DNA of 64,000 nt, from NCBI GenBank assembly GCA_911728435.2, contig OU452201.1, positions 3,410,001-3,474,000 on the forward strand. The letters run 5' to 3'. A program made the translations under genes and the position numbers. The DNA comes from Apoderus coryli (Eukaryota > Arthropoda > Insecta > Coleoptera > Attelabidae). This document shows, piece after piece, positions 12,837-25,619 of the stretch. The notes beneath the pieces are model-generated. The model was not told the DNA's origin and made no database searches. It was given only the letters and a program-made list of their open reading frames with translations. Each line of letters starts with the position of its first letter. Position 1 is the stretch's first letter.

Positions 12837-14335
12837 CAGGGTGAGTCACAAGTCACCACAGACGCCATGGAATTTTATGGTCAAACTGTACAAAATTTTC
12901 AATCTCGAATGCAGGAACATTATACATGTTTACTAAGACTATATTTAAAAATACTCTAAAATTTACAGAGAGTTTCAAAAAAGAGTAGCATATCAAATCT
13001 ATAGTTTTTTAAATGGATAGCCTTGTATTTTATTGCATTATTGCATTGAGCATAAAAATACAAATAACTTTTATTAAAGTTCCTTATAACTAAATAGGTA
13101 CAAGGTTTTTCGATTTATTGCAATTTTTGTCAAAAAATGCAAGAGTTGAGAAAAAATTAATTGTCATCAAATCAAACTGACTGATTAAACTAATTTTTCT
13201 TGTAAGTTGTCCATTAGTGTGTTAGTTTATTTACCAAGTTATTTCTAAAATGTACTTTACTGGATGTTCAGCATTTAAAATGCTTGACCCTTCTGTTAGA
13301 GACTTTTCAGGCAGTCCATGTTGTTGAATTCTCTGGTCTGTCTAAAAATAAATCCTAACATTCGCAAAGCATTAGCAGCAACTTGCTCAATGTGGTAGTT
13401 GAAAGATAAATCACCATCCAAGTATACACCAAGATCTTTGATTAAAGCGCAGCATTCCAAATTTGAATTATCGATGGTGTAGTTTCACACAAACGGATCT
13501 TGACGTCTTGTAAATGTCACCGACTTACATTTGTTCAGGTTTAGAGGAAGTCTATTTAGATCACACCATTCTGAAAGCCGACACAGATCTGTTTGAAGCT
13601 GTGCGCAATCGTTCTCACAACCAACAGTGCGATACAATTTTGAATCATCCGCAAACAACAAATAATTGCTATTGAAACCGTTTACGAATATTGCAAAGAG
13701 AAGAGGAGCCAACGTACTGCCCTGCGGAGTTCCACTTGAGGCTGTGAATGAACTTGAACTGAATCAATTGTATTCAACAAATTGTTGCCTTGCTCCCAGA
13801 TAGGAATGAAAAAAAGGTATCAGATTCCTGCCGAAGCCAATGTCGCACATCTTCTGTTGAATCAGGGAATGATCAATCTTATCGAACGCCTTGGAAAAGT
13901 CAGTATAGATTGCGTCGACTTGCAAACCTCGACCGACAGCCGGAATTACATATTTTTATTGAATATTTTGGAAAAAGTGACAAGATTTCTGTCCGTACTA
14001 TTGACCAAAACCAAAATTGTTTATTCAAGGCAAGAAAGAATTATTGGTGAATGTTATGCAGGAAAATACCCTGAAAATTTGGTTACAATTAGAGATGGTA
14101 CCCCTACACATTTTTCCCTAGCTGTAAGAACCTATTGATAGAGCAAATTTCGTAATATAAGTGGATTGGAAAAGGAGGGCCAATTAACTGGCCAACTATA
14201 TCCCTAGACCTGCCTCCACTAGATTTATTTTTATTTTTAAATAATAAACTAACACCTTAATTGACTACTTAATAAATTAAAAATTATGTACAGTTTGGCC
14301 ATAAAGTTCCGTGGCGTCTATGTGGTCAGTCTATA
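12837..14335 (+). mobile_element. Tc1/mariner-superfamily remnant, interrupted by a LINE
   Basis: Left end CAGGGTGAGTCACAAG at 12837. The inner inverted repeat GACGCCATGGAATTTTATGG (about 12863) has its complement at about 14300-14325. Near the right end the plus strand still encodes GTPTHFSLAVRTY and, one frame away, WIGKGGPINWPTISLDLPPL followed by DLFLF. This is the conserved third-catalytic-residue region of Tc1/mariner-type transposases (PDLTPLDFFLW-like). An opposite-strand RT fragment is inserted at about 13300-13960. Confidence 0.7.
13300..13960 (-). mobile_element. LINE reverse-transcriptase fragment nested in the 12837-14335 element
   Basis: On the minus strand the segment encodes IYTDFSKAFDKIDHSLIQQK (about 13860-13930), then after a frame change SNYLLFADDSKLYRTVGC with the catalytic FADD, NLNKCKSVTFTRR (13485-13712), and past a stop DLGVYLDGDLSFNYHI. 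The fragment is broken by frameshifts and stops. It belongs to a subfamily different from copies A and B. Confidence 0.72.
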
Positions 14336-15115
14336 TAGGTATAGTATTAACGATTTTTTTTTTCGGTAACAAAGCAATTACTAAATAATTATAGAAACCT
14401 TCCAAGTTTAACTCCATACCCAAAACAAAATTATAATTGCTCCAATAAATTGAATTGTCTTGTATCATAATGTAATAATTAAATATAAATAATGGTTTAT
14501 TTTGGATACTCATATAATTAACAATTCCGAAAATGTGTATTAGTTTCTCTAATTATTTGCATAAAATATAATTTCGTAGCGTTTTGATATTAATAACAGC
14601 TTTATTATAATAATTGTATGTTTTACACCCATAGGTTTCACTCTTATGCAACATGATTACGTACAGCCATTATTACAAACAGTGGTCATAAGGGTATATT
14701 CTTATTTGCTTGCTTTGTTCACAAGATTTCATTGCCGTAAGTAAAATCACCAGAAATATTAAGGACAAACACTATTATTGACCTTTAGCGGTACAAATTC
14801 ATGTACTGCTGAGTCACCACCACTGGAATGATTCAACTTTACGCTACGCTATCCTCCCACGGCTTTATTGATTGTGAGATTCGCAGTATAACGTCTACCT
14901 CACACCGTCAAAGTAGCAACTCCCGAATTTTGTTAAGGGTTTTTGCCTGGACACTGCCATTATAGTTAAAAAAGTCTTTCAACCCTTAAGACGTAACGGT
15001 GCAGCACTTGCACCCTTCCTATATCCGCCACGTTTGCAATTAATTGTTTTGGCCAATAATCTATGACTCAATATTGTGGCCTCATTTTTTAGTTTGAACA
15101 AGCAAATAGTAAATC
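14336..15115. other. AT-rich DNA, nothing recognised
   Basis: No motif-bearing frame. GC rises slightly at 14800-15050 without a coding pattern. Confidence 0.5.
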
Positions 15116-15735
15116 TTCTTCTTCTTCTTCTTCGGATGCTATCCACTAATGGATGTTTGCGATCACATTTTCCATCTCCTCTCTATCTCTTGCGGTGTGA
15201 ATTAGGGTCTGTATGTCATTTATTCCTGTCCCCTGTCTTATGTTCCGCAACCAGGACAATTTCTTCCTTCCTATCCCTCTACGGCCCTCTATCTTACCCT
15301 CGATCAACAACTGTAAATACTCATACTTCTTGTTCTTCATGACGTGCCCCAGATATGAAGTCTTTCTCTTTTTTTATGGTGGTTAACAGTTCACGTTCTT
15401 TGTTGATGTTGGACAGAACTTCTACGTTTGTTATTCTTGCATTCCACGGTATCTTGAGCATTCTGCGGTAAAGCCACATCTCGAACGCTTCCTATTTGTT
15501 AATGTTGTTGACTTTAAGGGTCCAACCTTCCATCCCGTAGAGAAGTACTGACCACACATAGCACTTTAAGAATCTCAACCTCGGACCAAGATCGAAGTCC
15601 GAGCAACTAAATACTCTCCTCAGTCTTAGGAATGCTTGTCGGGCTTGTTCGATGCGACACTTGACCTCGATATCAGAGGTCCAGTCTTCAGATAACCACA
15701 TGCCCAAGTATTTAAATTTGTTCACTCTGTCTAAT
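15116..15735 (-). mobile_element. RTE-like LINE 3' fragment, minus strand
   Basis: A second copy of the family seen at 10560-11052, in reverse orientation. From high to low coordinate it encodes FKYLGMWLSEDWTSDIEVKC, YVWSVLLYGMEGWTLKV, an interrupted middle, then GRKKLSWLRNIRQGTGIND and NVIANIH. The (TTC)n tract at 15116-15132 is its (GAA)n tail. Confidence 0.8.
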
Positions 15736-15967
15736 AGTAAATGAATAGTCTTAAATAGCGTGGCAAGCGTCGTGAGATGATTTTAAATTTAAGATATCTT
15801 CGTTTATACAAAGCATGGCGTTAAAAGAACATTTTTCATCAAATTCCGATAGAATATCTAGGAAAAAAAACTGGAGAACATTCTGGAGAGAATAAAAAAA
15901 CCATGTCTTCACTGTGTTCGATGTAAAGCTAAAAAGTAGGTATATATCCCCATGATACCCCATTTAA

Positions 15968-16470
15968 CCGATTTGGCATTGCAACTGGTCCAATAATGAA
16001 ATTGTCAATCATACCTGCCCAAACATGAACTCTAAATTCATGCTGGAAATGTTTCTCCCCGAAGGCATTAGGATTTTCATTGCGATACACATGTATGTAT
16101 GTAAATGCTTCGCCGTCAATAAAATTTTCTTACGAAAAGTTTGCATTTGGTAAACTCATTGTCTCGATGAAACGGCCTTTCAGGGTCCATTGGCATAAGA
16201 TGATACGGATGGAGTAACTGCTCTTGTAGAATGTTATTAATTGTACTTTTGGAAACCTGCAATCTGAACCCCAAGCTTAACTTGGGATCATATTCAATTC
16301 TGTTAGAACTACTTCTTCGACCTCAGCAGTGCTAATTGTACGGTGGCGTTCTTGATTAACATTATTTCAATGAAAACTACCCGTTTCTCTAAGTTGCGTC
16401 TCAATATTCGCGTAAGTTTGATGGTTAGGAATTCTGCGGTCATGATAGTTTTGACGATAGACTCTGAATT
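15968..16470 (-). mobile_element. Tc1/mariner-type transposase fragment, minus strand
   Basis: Minus-strand reading gives a helix-turn-helix-like piece RLQVSKSTINNILQEQLLHP followed by YHL (about 16195-16275). Further down it reads NENPNAFGEKHFQHEF and HVWAGMIDNFIIGPVAMPNR (about 15965-16085). Both belong to the same transposase group as the elements at 7511 and 12837. Frameshifts and stops break it. I did not find clear ends. Confidence 0.6.
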
Positions 16471-16838
16471 TCTTATAATCATTAAAATAGTTAGTAGTAG
16501 CTAGAATTAAAGCTTTTTTAATGCTTTTTTCGTTCCAATTTCAAGGTATTACAAATAATTTTTTGTATAGAAACGTTATGTGTATAGCGTAAATTTTACA
16601 AGAGATAGAAAAGTCTTTGAATGAAATCAACTAGTATCAGAGAAATAATTAAAGTCATTTGTACAAAGGGCAACAAAAATACACACTTGTGTTTACGAAT
16701 TACGCACGATTTTAAAATTTCTAGGCATTAACAAATGATCGCATTTGCGTCAAAACACGCAAATAATAGTAGTAGTTCTTAGTTCCAAAATTAGTGAAAA
16801 TCGATAAAGGCGTTTAGAAATTATTCCGGAAAAGCGAA

Positions 16839-18382
16839 CCCATTAATCCCCAACGTTGCGTAAACGAAACATTTTTTAAATATTTTTTTTTTCAATGTGC
16901 CAGTAAAAAAAAATACTTTTTTGTTGCTACAATTTTTTCAAAATAGAACAAAGACTTTACGTTTTAATAAATAAGTCGACAGAGTCAAGATATTTATTTT
17001 GTGCGAATTTATGAACTCGCAACATTTTGAGATTTATCATTTCATATATTCGTCAATCTATTTGTCTGACACAGAAACGGCTGAGATATTTCAAATTATG
17101 GATTTAGATTCCCATGACCTTTAGTAAAAAGGGCGTTATATGATATTTTACAAAACATGTATAGTTTTTGCATATTGGATCATTTTTCCTAATGTTGCGT
17201 ATACGCAACGTTGGGAATTCCGGTAAGAAGGCGCCATAATGTCGCGCCCTTCGGTGACCCACAATTAGGTAGCATTTATTTTGTTTCTTACATTATTTGT
17301 GTGTGATTCTTCTTAGTGAGTGTCAACAAAGATACTAAGTTATAATTATTGTGATTTAAAATTATATTATATATAAAATATAAAGTGAAGCTATGGAAAA
17401 TATTGACTTGAAGTAAGTTATAATTATGGTTCTGTTTGTTAAATTTTTTTCTAAAATAATTTTTTTGGTTATAGTGATGTCTTGGAAAAACAGAATGCCT
17501 TTGTCATCTGCTGAGCTTTTAGCTACATTGGAGGAGGATGAGGATTTACTGCAGACTGATACCGTTGATGCAGTATATATTCCGCCACTCGTAGATGCAC
17601 TTACAGACGAAGAGGAGCTTGACGAAGATATATGTGAGAACGTTGAAGATTTACCAGATGTTGCGGGGACCTACGAAAAACACGCAAATTTGTCTCATAC
17701 TTCTGAAGCCTTAGATGATGAATCTTTACCGTCAAATTCCAAAAAAAGCAAAACTATGTGCAAAAAATATAAAAATGAAGTCGAGAAAACTCTACCGAAG
17801 TGGAGAAAAGAGACCCCAATATATACAACAGGACCATATAATGTAGATAATAATAACTTGGAAGAAATTGAAAACAGAGTTTGCGGTAAAAGCCCTTTGG
17901 AAGTTTTTTCCTTGTACTTCAGTGACGAAGTTTGGGAAAAAATAATATCTTATAATGAAAATATGCTCACGACAATAATCGGCATTTATTTGATATTGAT
18001 AAAACAAGCCTAAAGCTTAAAGCGATTTTTCGGCATACCCATTTTTTCGGGATACCATACGTTACCAGCTACAAAACTATTGGTCAAAAGACAACAAAGC
18101 AAGAAGAAGATGCCGACAGTGTAAAAACAACACAATATACATGTGTGCTAAATGTAAGGTGCATCTTCACACAAACTATTTTGAAATATTTCACACTAAG
18201 TAGTAGTAGTATCTGTTTACCGTAAATCCCAATGTTGCGTATACGCAACATTTTTTTGTAAGAAAACTAAAAACTTTTTTTTTTTTTTAACTTGATAAAC
18301 AGTTATTTGGACATAGGTTTAGTAATAAAATAAACTAAAATCACCGAAATTGTTTGACTTTCCAAGCTTGGGAATTAATGGG
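16839..18382 (+). mobile_element. piggyBac-like element, internally deleted
   Basis: Terminal inverted repeats CCCATTAATCCCCAA (16839) and TTGGGAATTAATGGG (ends 18382) abut TTAA on the right and a decayed CGAA on the left, as expected for piggyBac. Subterminal palindromes GTTGCGTATACGCAAC occur at about 17194 and 18234. A transposase N-terminal fragment and a C-terminal cysteine-rich zinc-finger fragment survive. The catalytic core between them is deleted. Confidence 0.85.
17478..18013 (+). pseudogene. piggyBac transposase N-terminal fragment
   Basis: The frame from MSWKNRMPLSSAELLATLEE has an acidic N-terminal region (Asp/Glu rich, typical of piggyBac proteins). It then passes through YKNEVEKTLPKWRKETPIYT and ends in CGKSPLEVFSLYFSDEVWEK, the start of the DDE_Tnp_1_7 domain, before stopping. 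About 100 bp later (about 18093-18200) a second piece reads RRCRQCKNNTIYMCAKCKVH followed by LHTNYFEIFH, the C-terminal Cys/His finger. All three catalytic Asp residues are lost. Confidence 0.82.
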
Positions 18383-18689
18383 TTAATTTGAGAACTTTAG
18401 CGCCCTGTAGAGGCAAAACGAAGCAACATTTAATATAGATCGGCTTATTTTTAGTTAAACGTTGTACAGTCATTTCATGGAGATCATGTATAGCGAGAAA
18501 ATACGCGGACAAGTTAAATTTGTCAATTGCTCTCTTTATGCAAACCCCGTATATTATTAATAAAATTCTGATAATATTTATATTATATTAGATTTGTACT
18601 TACATCTAAGTAAAATTATTTGGTGGAAACCACTGATTTTGCTCATAAATAGGTCAATAGAAATGCTCCTTTGTGACAGTTATTGTCAG

Positions 18690-18800
18690 TCCTGCCCGTA
18701 GACTAAGAGACTAAGCTTAAGCACACATGCGTCTCAAAACAGAACCCTGGGGAACTTTTTGTGACATACCAAAGCAGATTTTACAATTAATAAAGTTAGC
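18690..18800 (-). mobile_element. short LINE fragment
   Basis: The minus strand encodes QKVPQGSVLRRM around 18735-18775, matching the conserved VPQGSVL box of LINE reverse transcriptases. Nothing else of the element is recognisable. Confidence 0.4.
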
Positions 18801-21286
18801 ATGGATTTTGCATCCACGATCGGTGCCAAAAGAGGGTCTCAATATAAAAAAGTGAAAGATGGAAAATGAGTTGTAATATCTATCGTAAGTTATGCAAAAT
18901 TACGCGCAAATTTATAAAAAAATTGTATTATATAAATATTCAAATAAATTCGATTAAATAATTATTAAAAAGGGAAGCAAAACACTTTTAAGTTTCCTCT
19001 GAAAATGATTTGACTAATTTTTGACCATAGCAAAAAAAGATATCGAAACAGATAATGAAATATTATTAATAATAATAAATAAAATTATTTATCTCAATAA
19101 ATAAAATTAGTTTAGAATATAGTAAGGTTACTAGCGTTATCGAGCATTTATGTTTCTTTTTCAATGATACATTTTAGATACTCGCGGTTAAGTAAGCAAA
19201 AAGTAAAGGTATATTAATATAATACGGGTATTATAGATTTATTTAAAATATAAACAATTAAAATCAACTTACGTTTATTAATGTTGTATCGCAGTTTCAT
19301 TGTTATAATTAAAAGTATCAAAAAAATATTTTAATAACACTAAATTATTTTTAAATCACTAACTTTATTTTATCACTAACAAACTAAATGTTTATGAGTA
19401 TATTTAATACACTAAATATTGTAATCCCTAAATTCAAAACCTTCGTTCTTTATACGAGCTTTTATACTTGAAGATCAAGTAGACTATACCACGTCTGGCA
19501 ATTAAATGTCATTTAACAATTGACAGAAAACCTTTTTCAAATATAATGATCAAGCAAGTACACTTTTACACGTTTTAGGTAGTGGGAGACGCAGACTTTA
19601 CTTGATTATTTTGTAAATATAATATAATTGTCGCGTTTAACTGTTATGTTATTGTTATTTCATCGATAATTAATTAATTTGTATCAGGAACAATGTTTTA
19701 GGAGTTTGTATATTATACAGGGTAATCGAAGTATGTATATGAAACCTTGTATTCACAACGGAAAAGTACATTAAAGCATTTGGATAGATTTTGTTTATTA
19801 GTTTCATATTTTATGATAAAATAGTTTTTAACTATTTTAAGAAGGGGTGAGAATTCTCAGTTAAATAGATACATCTTGTTTAGGTCATGGGTCGTGGGGT
19901 ATCGTTTCAAAAGGCTGATTTCTAAGGACTTTTACAAGCACTTTTACAAATTTAAATTAAGTTTAACTCTTGTCTCAACTTCTTACATAAGCTTGATAAA
20001 TCGTGCGTGTAATTAAGGCTTCCAAGGCCCAATGGCTAAGATTATTTGAGAGCTGTATTGCAAAGGACAAAACACCAATATTTATGTTTTGAAAAAAGGT
20101 ATTAATATTGGCTGAATATATAAGAATAAATCTAAAAGCCAATATTTCTACGTTTTTACTGTTACTGGATGAAACCGGCGTTCCCTCTCCAGTAAAAATA
20201 AAATAATGAAAATTTGTATTAAGTTCTGAAATAAAGTTCGGAAGCCCTCCCCCGTATGGTATAATATGAACGGCAAGCTAATCATAATAATAAGTGAAAT
20301 TGTGTCAGTTTTAAATTCAGCAATATTAGAGTTTGATTGAAGCCAATTTCTGTTGCAAAATTGGCTTAAAACAATTACATATAAATAATTAGTTAATTAA
20401 AAATAACACAAAAACAGACTTTTTTTCTTTTTTAAATCATTCTTAAGTTCTAATATATAATTGAAGTGTTGAAGATTGGAAAATATTACTTTAATGATGA
20501 CTTAATTAGGCTTAAAGTTCTTTGATTCCTCAGATTGTTATAAATATTATTACCAGTGGCAACTCGTGGAGAGAGGCTTGCTGAGGAGCAATAATACGTA
20601 ATAATATTTAGAATTGAAATCTAAAATTCATAATGTAGCCCGCAAACGGTACTCTTATTTTAAAGTTTGCCATTATGCATACTCAATACGTAAAATACAA
20701 AGGCAAAAGGACTACACCACGACATAATAACGATAGAAGAATTATCCACATTTGCTACACAGGGGAGGCTACACAACTACCGCCTCCACACCATGTTATT
20801 TCGCCTATATACTGTCCAAATAATACCTATATACATGCGCAATGGCGATCGCGCATCTCTTATAAAACATATACGTGATATTTTTCGGCATAGAGGCTAT
20901 ATTCTACATAAATACGCATGTGCAGTGAAAGAAATTTTGAGATACATATTACGTAGGTACTTGTTTATTATTTTCGATGCAAAGACTGCAAAGTTTGTTT
21001 GTTTTTTGATTTCAAACTAATTTTTAATAGATAATCGATAATTAATTTACGAAGTGTAGAATCGAAAAAATATTCAATATACGTCCATTAAATAATCTAA
21101 ATGAAACATAAAACCTGTTAAGTATTTATTAAAACGTAAAAATGTTACTTTAAGGCACAGGTGTTTTAAAGTACCCTTTAAAGCACTAGCAAAGATTCAT
21201 GTAATGTTATGTAATCTTTGGCACTAGCACAGCATTAATAAGTACAGCATTCCGACTCCACGTTGGCATTTTGAAATAAACTGTGA
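18801..21286. other. AT-rich intergenic DNA
   Basis: TATACAGGGTAATCGAAG at about 19717 may be a solo transposon end. The frames at 20675-21020 show no family motif. Confidence 0.5.
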
Positions 21287-21540
21287 CGTATGACGCCGCC
21301 ATTTTGGGTTACAAGTCAGGTCCTGACTAAGAATAATTATAGTTCTCGGTTTCTAACCACAGTACTGTATTTTAATTTTTGTAAAAATATTTAAGTATAT
21401 AATAATATCGCTGTCAATTTCAGAAATATTTGTGGTGTGTCATAGTGATTGAAAACAGCCTTGAGTGGTGGTATCAGTTAAATGTTGACATGATTGGGTG
21501 ATTTTTAATAATAATATTAAACACAACAATAATAAAGACT

Positions 21541-22346
21541 ATTAAGAGGATTTCATGTCCGTAAATATAATAAATGAAAATAATTTCGTGGCAAAGCGGA
21601 CTAAAATGTTGGCTTTACCTACACAAGGAATTTTGTTTAATTTAGCAGGGCCCCAGTCTAATTCGATAGAAACCAGACCGAGGCATGGGTCGACAGGTAC
21701 TGACGAATTCGTTTCGCTCTTGTTATGAGCTCGTCAGAGCACCATAGTCGCTGCCCATCACAAATATCGGCCTGCATTTAAGCACAACAGGATACACAAC
21801 AGTAGACACATGTAAACACATATCATCTACATGTACATAGTAATGCATATCCTATACCATGCAGAGGCCGAACAAACTCAATGTATAGGTAAAACCAGTC
21901 GTATAAATAGAAATAAATAAAAATAGTATGAACACAAAACGCTAGCAGGAGACCATTTTATCCTTCTGCCAGCATCTCCCAAATATTTGGGTTTCAGCAA
22001 TGCTCGGACGGTGGTCTCCAAGCGTTCTGCCGTCGATGTTTAATGCCAAATAATGAAAAATTAAGAGGATTTCATGTCCGTAAATATAATAAATGAAAAT
22101 AATTTCGTGGCAAAGCGGACTAAAATGTTGGCTTTACCTACACAAGGAATTTTGTTTAATTTAGCAGCGACTATGGTGCTCTGACGAGCTCATAACAAGA
22201 GCGAAACGAATTCGTCAGTACCTGTCGACCCATGCCTCGGTCTGGTTTCTATCGAATTAGACTGGGGCCCTGCTAAATTAAACAAAATTCCTTGTGTAGG
22301 TAAAGCCAACATTTTAGTCCGCTTTGCCACGAAATTATTTTCATTT
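21541..22346. mobile_element. palindromic composite insertion with 13-bp target duplication
   Basis: AATAATAAAGACT flanks the insert at 21528-21540 and 22347-22359. Inside, block A (21541-21648) and block B (21649-21753) are followed by unrelated DNA, then a second direct copy of A (22060-22167), then B and A as reverse complements (22165-22347). The inverted arms of 183 bp (21571-21753 and 22165-22347) appear perfect. No coding capacity is visible. I do not recognise the family. Confidence 0.75.
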
Positions 22347-22479
22347 AATAATAAAGACTTTATTAGTAAAAAAGATATTTTTATAAAAGTTGAAGCAGCT
22401 TAAACCTATCTGAAAATAGTTTTACATCGCTGGCCAAATTAAGTAGGTAGCTTATGTTTACAAATTAATTTGTTCTATT

Positions 22480-22880
22480 ACGTGTCAGACAGCGCTCTTA
22501 AACGAAAACCCCTGTAAACTTTTTATATTCTCCGGTAGAGCGTTGTAATATTTTGAAACCGTATAGGAAAATGACCGCTCAAAGATTGATGTTGAGTCTA
22601 GCGGTGGCGTAATGACAGTTTTATGAGGAATATTCACATCATACACCGATCCCCGGAACTTCAATCTTTCATATAAGTATTCCGCCTAATTTCATCTGAT
22701 GATTTTTATTAATCAAAATTAGTGAATGAAAATCCGACGTTGTTTCATTCTTAACCAGCCGATTTCCTTAATCTTATTGCTAGCCTCTTTCACCCCTGCG
22801 AATTCCACATACCAGCCGTGTGCCTGAATTCTGCATCAACTGAATCCTGTTCTCAGCAATTTTAGTCAAACAAGGGCCAT
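22480..22880 (-). mobile_element. LINE C-terminal fragment
   Basis: Minus-strand pieces read YGPCLTKIAENRIQLMQNSG and then TRLVCGIRRGER, the region just after the RT in many insect LINEs. After frame changes they read FRGSVYDVNIPHKTVITPPL and YNALPENIKSL. Decayed and 5'-truncated. Confidence 0.6.
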
Positions 22881-23089
22881 ATATATATTGTCAATAATAT
22901 AACCCCTAGCTGATTGCGTTATCATGCTATCTCGCCACGAGACAACTTGTGTTTATGTTTTACTTTCATTTAGTTTAAAAACATATTAGATACTGCCATT
23001 TCGTAATATAAATTTAAGGTTATACAAATAGTTAAATATAGTTGAACGTAAAATTATCTAGTATTCATCTTCATTTTTACTTACACCAA

Positions 23090-23195
23090 CAGGATCTGTG
23101 GGGAAGCGAAAAAAATGTTTAGAGCAAGTGTACCGTTTATTGGGACTACATTTTGCAGCACACACATGTCCTCCCTGATTGTTCATTGTATTAAT
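23090..23195 (-). CDS. THAP zinc-finger-like first exon
   Basis: On the minus strand the frame from MNNQGGHVCAAKCSPNKRYT (near 23188) continues CSKHFFRFPTDP and reaches a strong splice donor GTAAGT near 23090. Cys-x3-Cys followed by FFRFP is the N-terminal half of a THAP C2CH finger. The rest would be in later exons that I cannot find. It could be an element-encoded transposase exon or a host gene exon. Confidence 0.45.
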
Positions 23196-23402
23196 CATAA
23201 GATACGTTAATAAAAATAAAATCCTTTCAATTCTCACGAACACTATACCAAAAACACAAAACACAGAATTAGATTTAAACACAATATTTATTTATCTCGT
23301 ACACGCCGACAATGAACTATATATTGAACACAGGAGTGAAAGGTATTTATTTACGTCTATGTGATTATTGTGACGTTGTAACCCATAATGGCGGCATGCG
23401 CG

Positions 23403-25619
23403 ACGAAATGCGCAGGACGGCTCGCAAGCGGAAAGTCAGAATACTGTATTATTTATTATACTGTGGCACTAGTATCTTAAAGTAAAATGTCAAATTTTGG
23501 AAGAAAATCTCAATCAATATTGCACTCGAGATTTTCTGGGCAACAAATCCAATTTAGCTCGACTGGCCGCTTCATCTATATATGTCATTAAATGGATCAA
23601 TGAAACCATCATTTTCTTCTGTGTTTTCTTGCAATTTTAAGACAAAATCACAAATGTGTTTTAAAAAACTGACACAATGACAGCAGATTTGACCTTTTTG
23701 GTAAATAATAAAGCCAACAATGGTTGATATGAATGTTTTTTGACAAATGTCAACTTAGATAATTTTGAATAAGTATATACAGTGGTATTTAAAACTATCT
23801 GTTTTCAATTTTGCTAAACAATCTGAACATTTATTTCGTAACTGATAAATTATTGCTGTTTGAAGAAAAAAAAGTGTATGATATATGTGTTAAAAGTGTA
23901 CTTTTAACACTTATATCATAAATAACTATTATAAGGTACCTACGTGAGATATCACCTTAAATGGCCGCAAATTTTCATAACCGTTTTTTGCTGCCATTGA
24001 CCATGATCATAATAATGAGGTACAATAATTTAATTAACATAAATTTTCAATTTAGAAAAATTACAAAATTAGTTTAAAAATATGCTACCTATATAAAATT
24101 GTGAGTGGATGTTATTTGAAATTTATTTAAAACATCTAGGTAAATAGAAGAATTATAAATATATGTACTCGTATTATGGTAGTGTTTTTTTTATCTTCTT
24201 GAGATATTATAGAATCACAAGTTGTGAAAAAATAATTTAATTAATATGAACAAATTGTAATTAATTCGGATTGACTAATGGCTATGATTTTTGAACAAAT
24301 TCAGGTTCTGGCCACCAAAAGCTCACGTTTCTGGTCAATATTTAGTAAATGTATTACAAGCTGTCCCATGGTCAAACTCGGCTATCGATCTCTCGGTAAA
24401 ATATTCATTCAAAATATGAAATTATATACAGGGTGGCCGTTTGAAAACGAAAAACAACCAATACTGCAGTTCATTTATGAAAAAACGCTCCGATCCTTCA
24501 ATTTTTGATTTTACGAGGAAACACTTTTTTGACATTTACGTCAAATCCCTAGGAGGGGTGGCAAGCAACCCCAAAATTTTAAATTAAATGGAGGTCGACT
24601 GATACCTTATTTGAAAGTTATTTAACGTAGACAACAAATTAGGCACTTTTGATAGGAAACACCAATTTCTAGATGAGGTTTTAGTGGTTTAAAATATACA
24701 GGGTCGTATTTAGTTCATTTTTGCCAGCACACAATTGACAACCACTCTGTATCTTTTAAACCAATACCAATGTGCGAAGTCTTTCATGTTGAGAGTGACT
24801 ACAATTCATAACTTCTTAGTCGTAGTTTTTAATTATTTTAATTATATGTTTATTTCTAATAACTCGTATAGGAAGCAGCAACAAAAGATTTATTATCAGT
24901 TTTGTTTTGTGACCCCAAGCAAAATCATCAACTTCATTAAATTCAAAGGTCATAATCTGCAGTTATAGAGTTGACAATGACATTGTTTTTTATTCTGAAT
25001 TAAATAAATTTTATATTTTTATCGTGAAAAGAATTATTATTACTTTTATGAAATTAGAATAATCAGAAAAATGTTGTTTAACATTAATTCGTTATTCCTG
25101 ATGAATTACGAAGGATACGATCAAAGGAAATAGGTACAGCTAACTATATTATGACTTTCATTATAAACTAATAAATATTTTCTAATGAAGAAAAAGCGTA
25201 GCTCCATAATATTTCCATTTTCCATGTTACTTCTAAGATTCTAATCCAATTTTAGATCAAAACTCGAAATAAGGTATGAAGGCTTCAAAAGAGATTAAAA
25301 TGGTGGACGATGGACGCCACTGGAGTGGCTTCACTATCCTGGAATTTAAAACTTTTTGATCCAGAATTTCAATGACTGATGTTAGAACTTCTCATAAGGA
25401 ATTACCGTTTTTGTTCCCCGAACAGTCATAGTTACAACCTAGGGGTTGAACTTTTGAAATAGAAATAGTATATCTAAATCAATTAATGAATGTTTCCTTA
25501 TAAAAATATTTTAAAATTATTTTAGAGCACGCAAACATCATTTTTGACATATAAAACCTTAAATAGGTGAGAAAAAGTGTTATAATACACTAATACAGAA
25601 AATTATTTGTCCCCCAGTG
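23403..25619. other. AT-rich DNA with possible transposon-end motifs
   Basis: TATACAGGGTGGCCGTTTG (about 24425) and ATACAGGGTCGTATTTAG (about 24697) resemble Tc1/mariner-type ends but do not pair. The frames at 24278 and 24735 are AT-rich and unlike known proteins. Confidence 0.45.

Larger units (their letters stand above)
21287..23402 (-). mobile_element. candidate THAP-type DNA element with inverted ends (nested insertions inside)
   Basis: GACGCCGCCATTTTGGGTTA at 21291 is repeated in inverse at about 23375-23402 (TAACCCATAATGGCGGCATG). Just inside the right end, on the minus strand, lies a THAP-like first exon. Inside are an 806-bp palindromic insertion (21541-22346) and a LINE 3' fragment (22480-22880). 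A P-element-type transposon would fit; that is inference from a short inverted repeat and one zinc-finger exon. Confidence 0.45.

Noticed and set aside
13782..14138. 118-codon plus-strand frame as one gene
   Set aside because: Its first half is the antisense of a LINE reverse transcriptase and its second half is the end of a Tc1/mariner-type transposase. It is a chance fusion across a nested insertion.
20675..21020. two overlapping plus-strand frames
   Set aside because: No recognisable domain; biased composition typical of chance frames.
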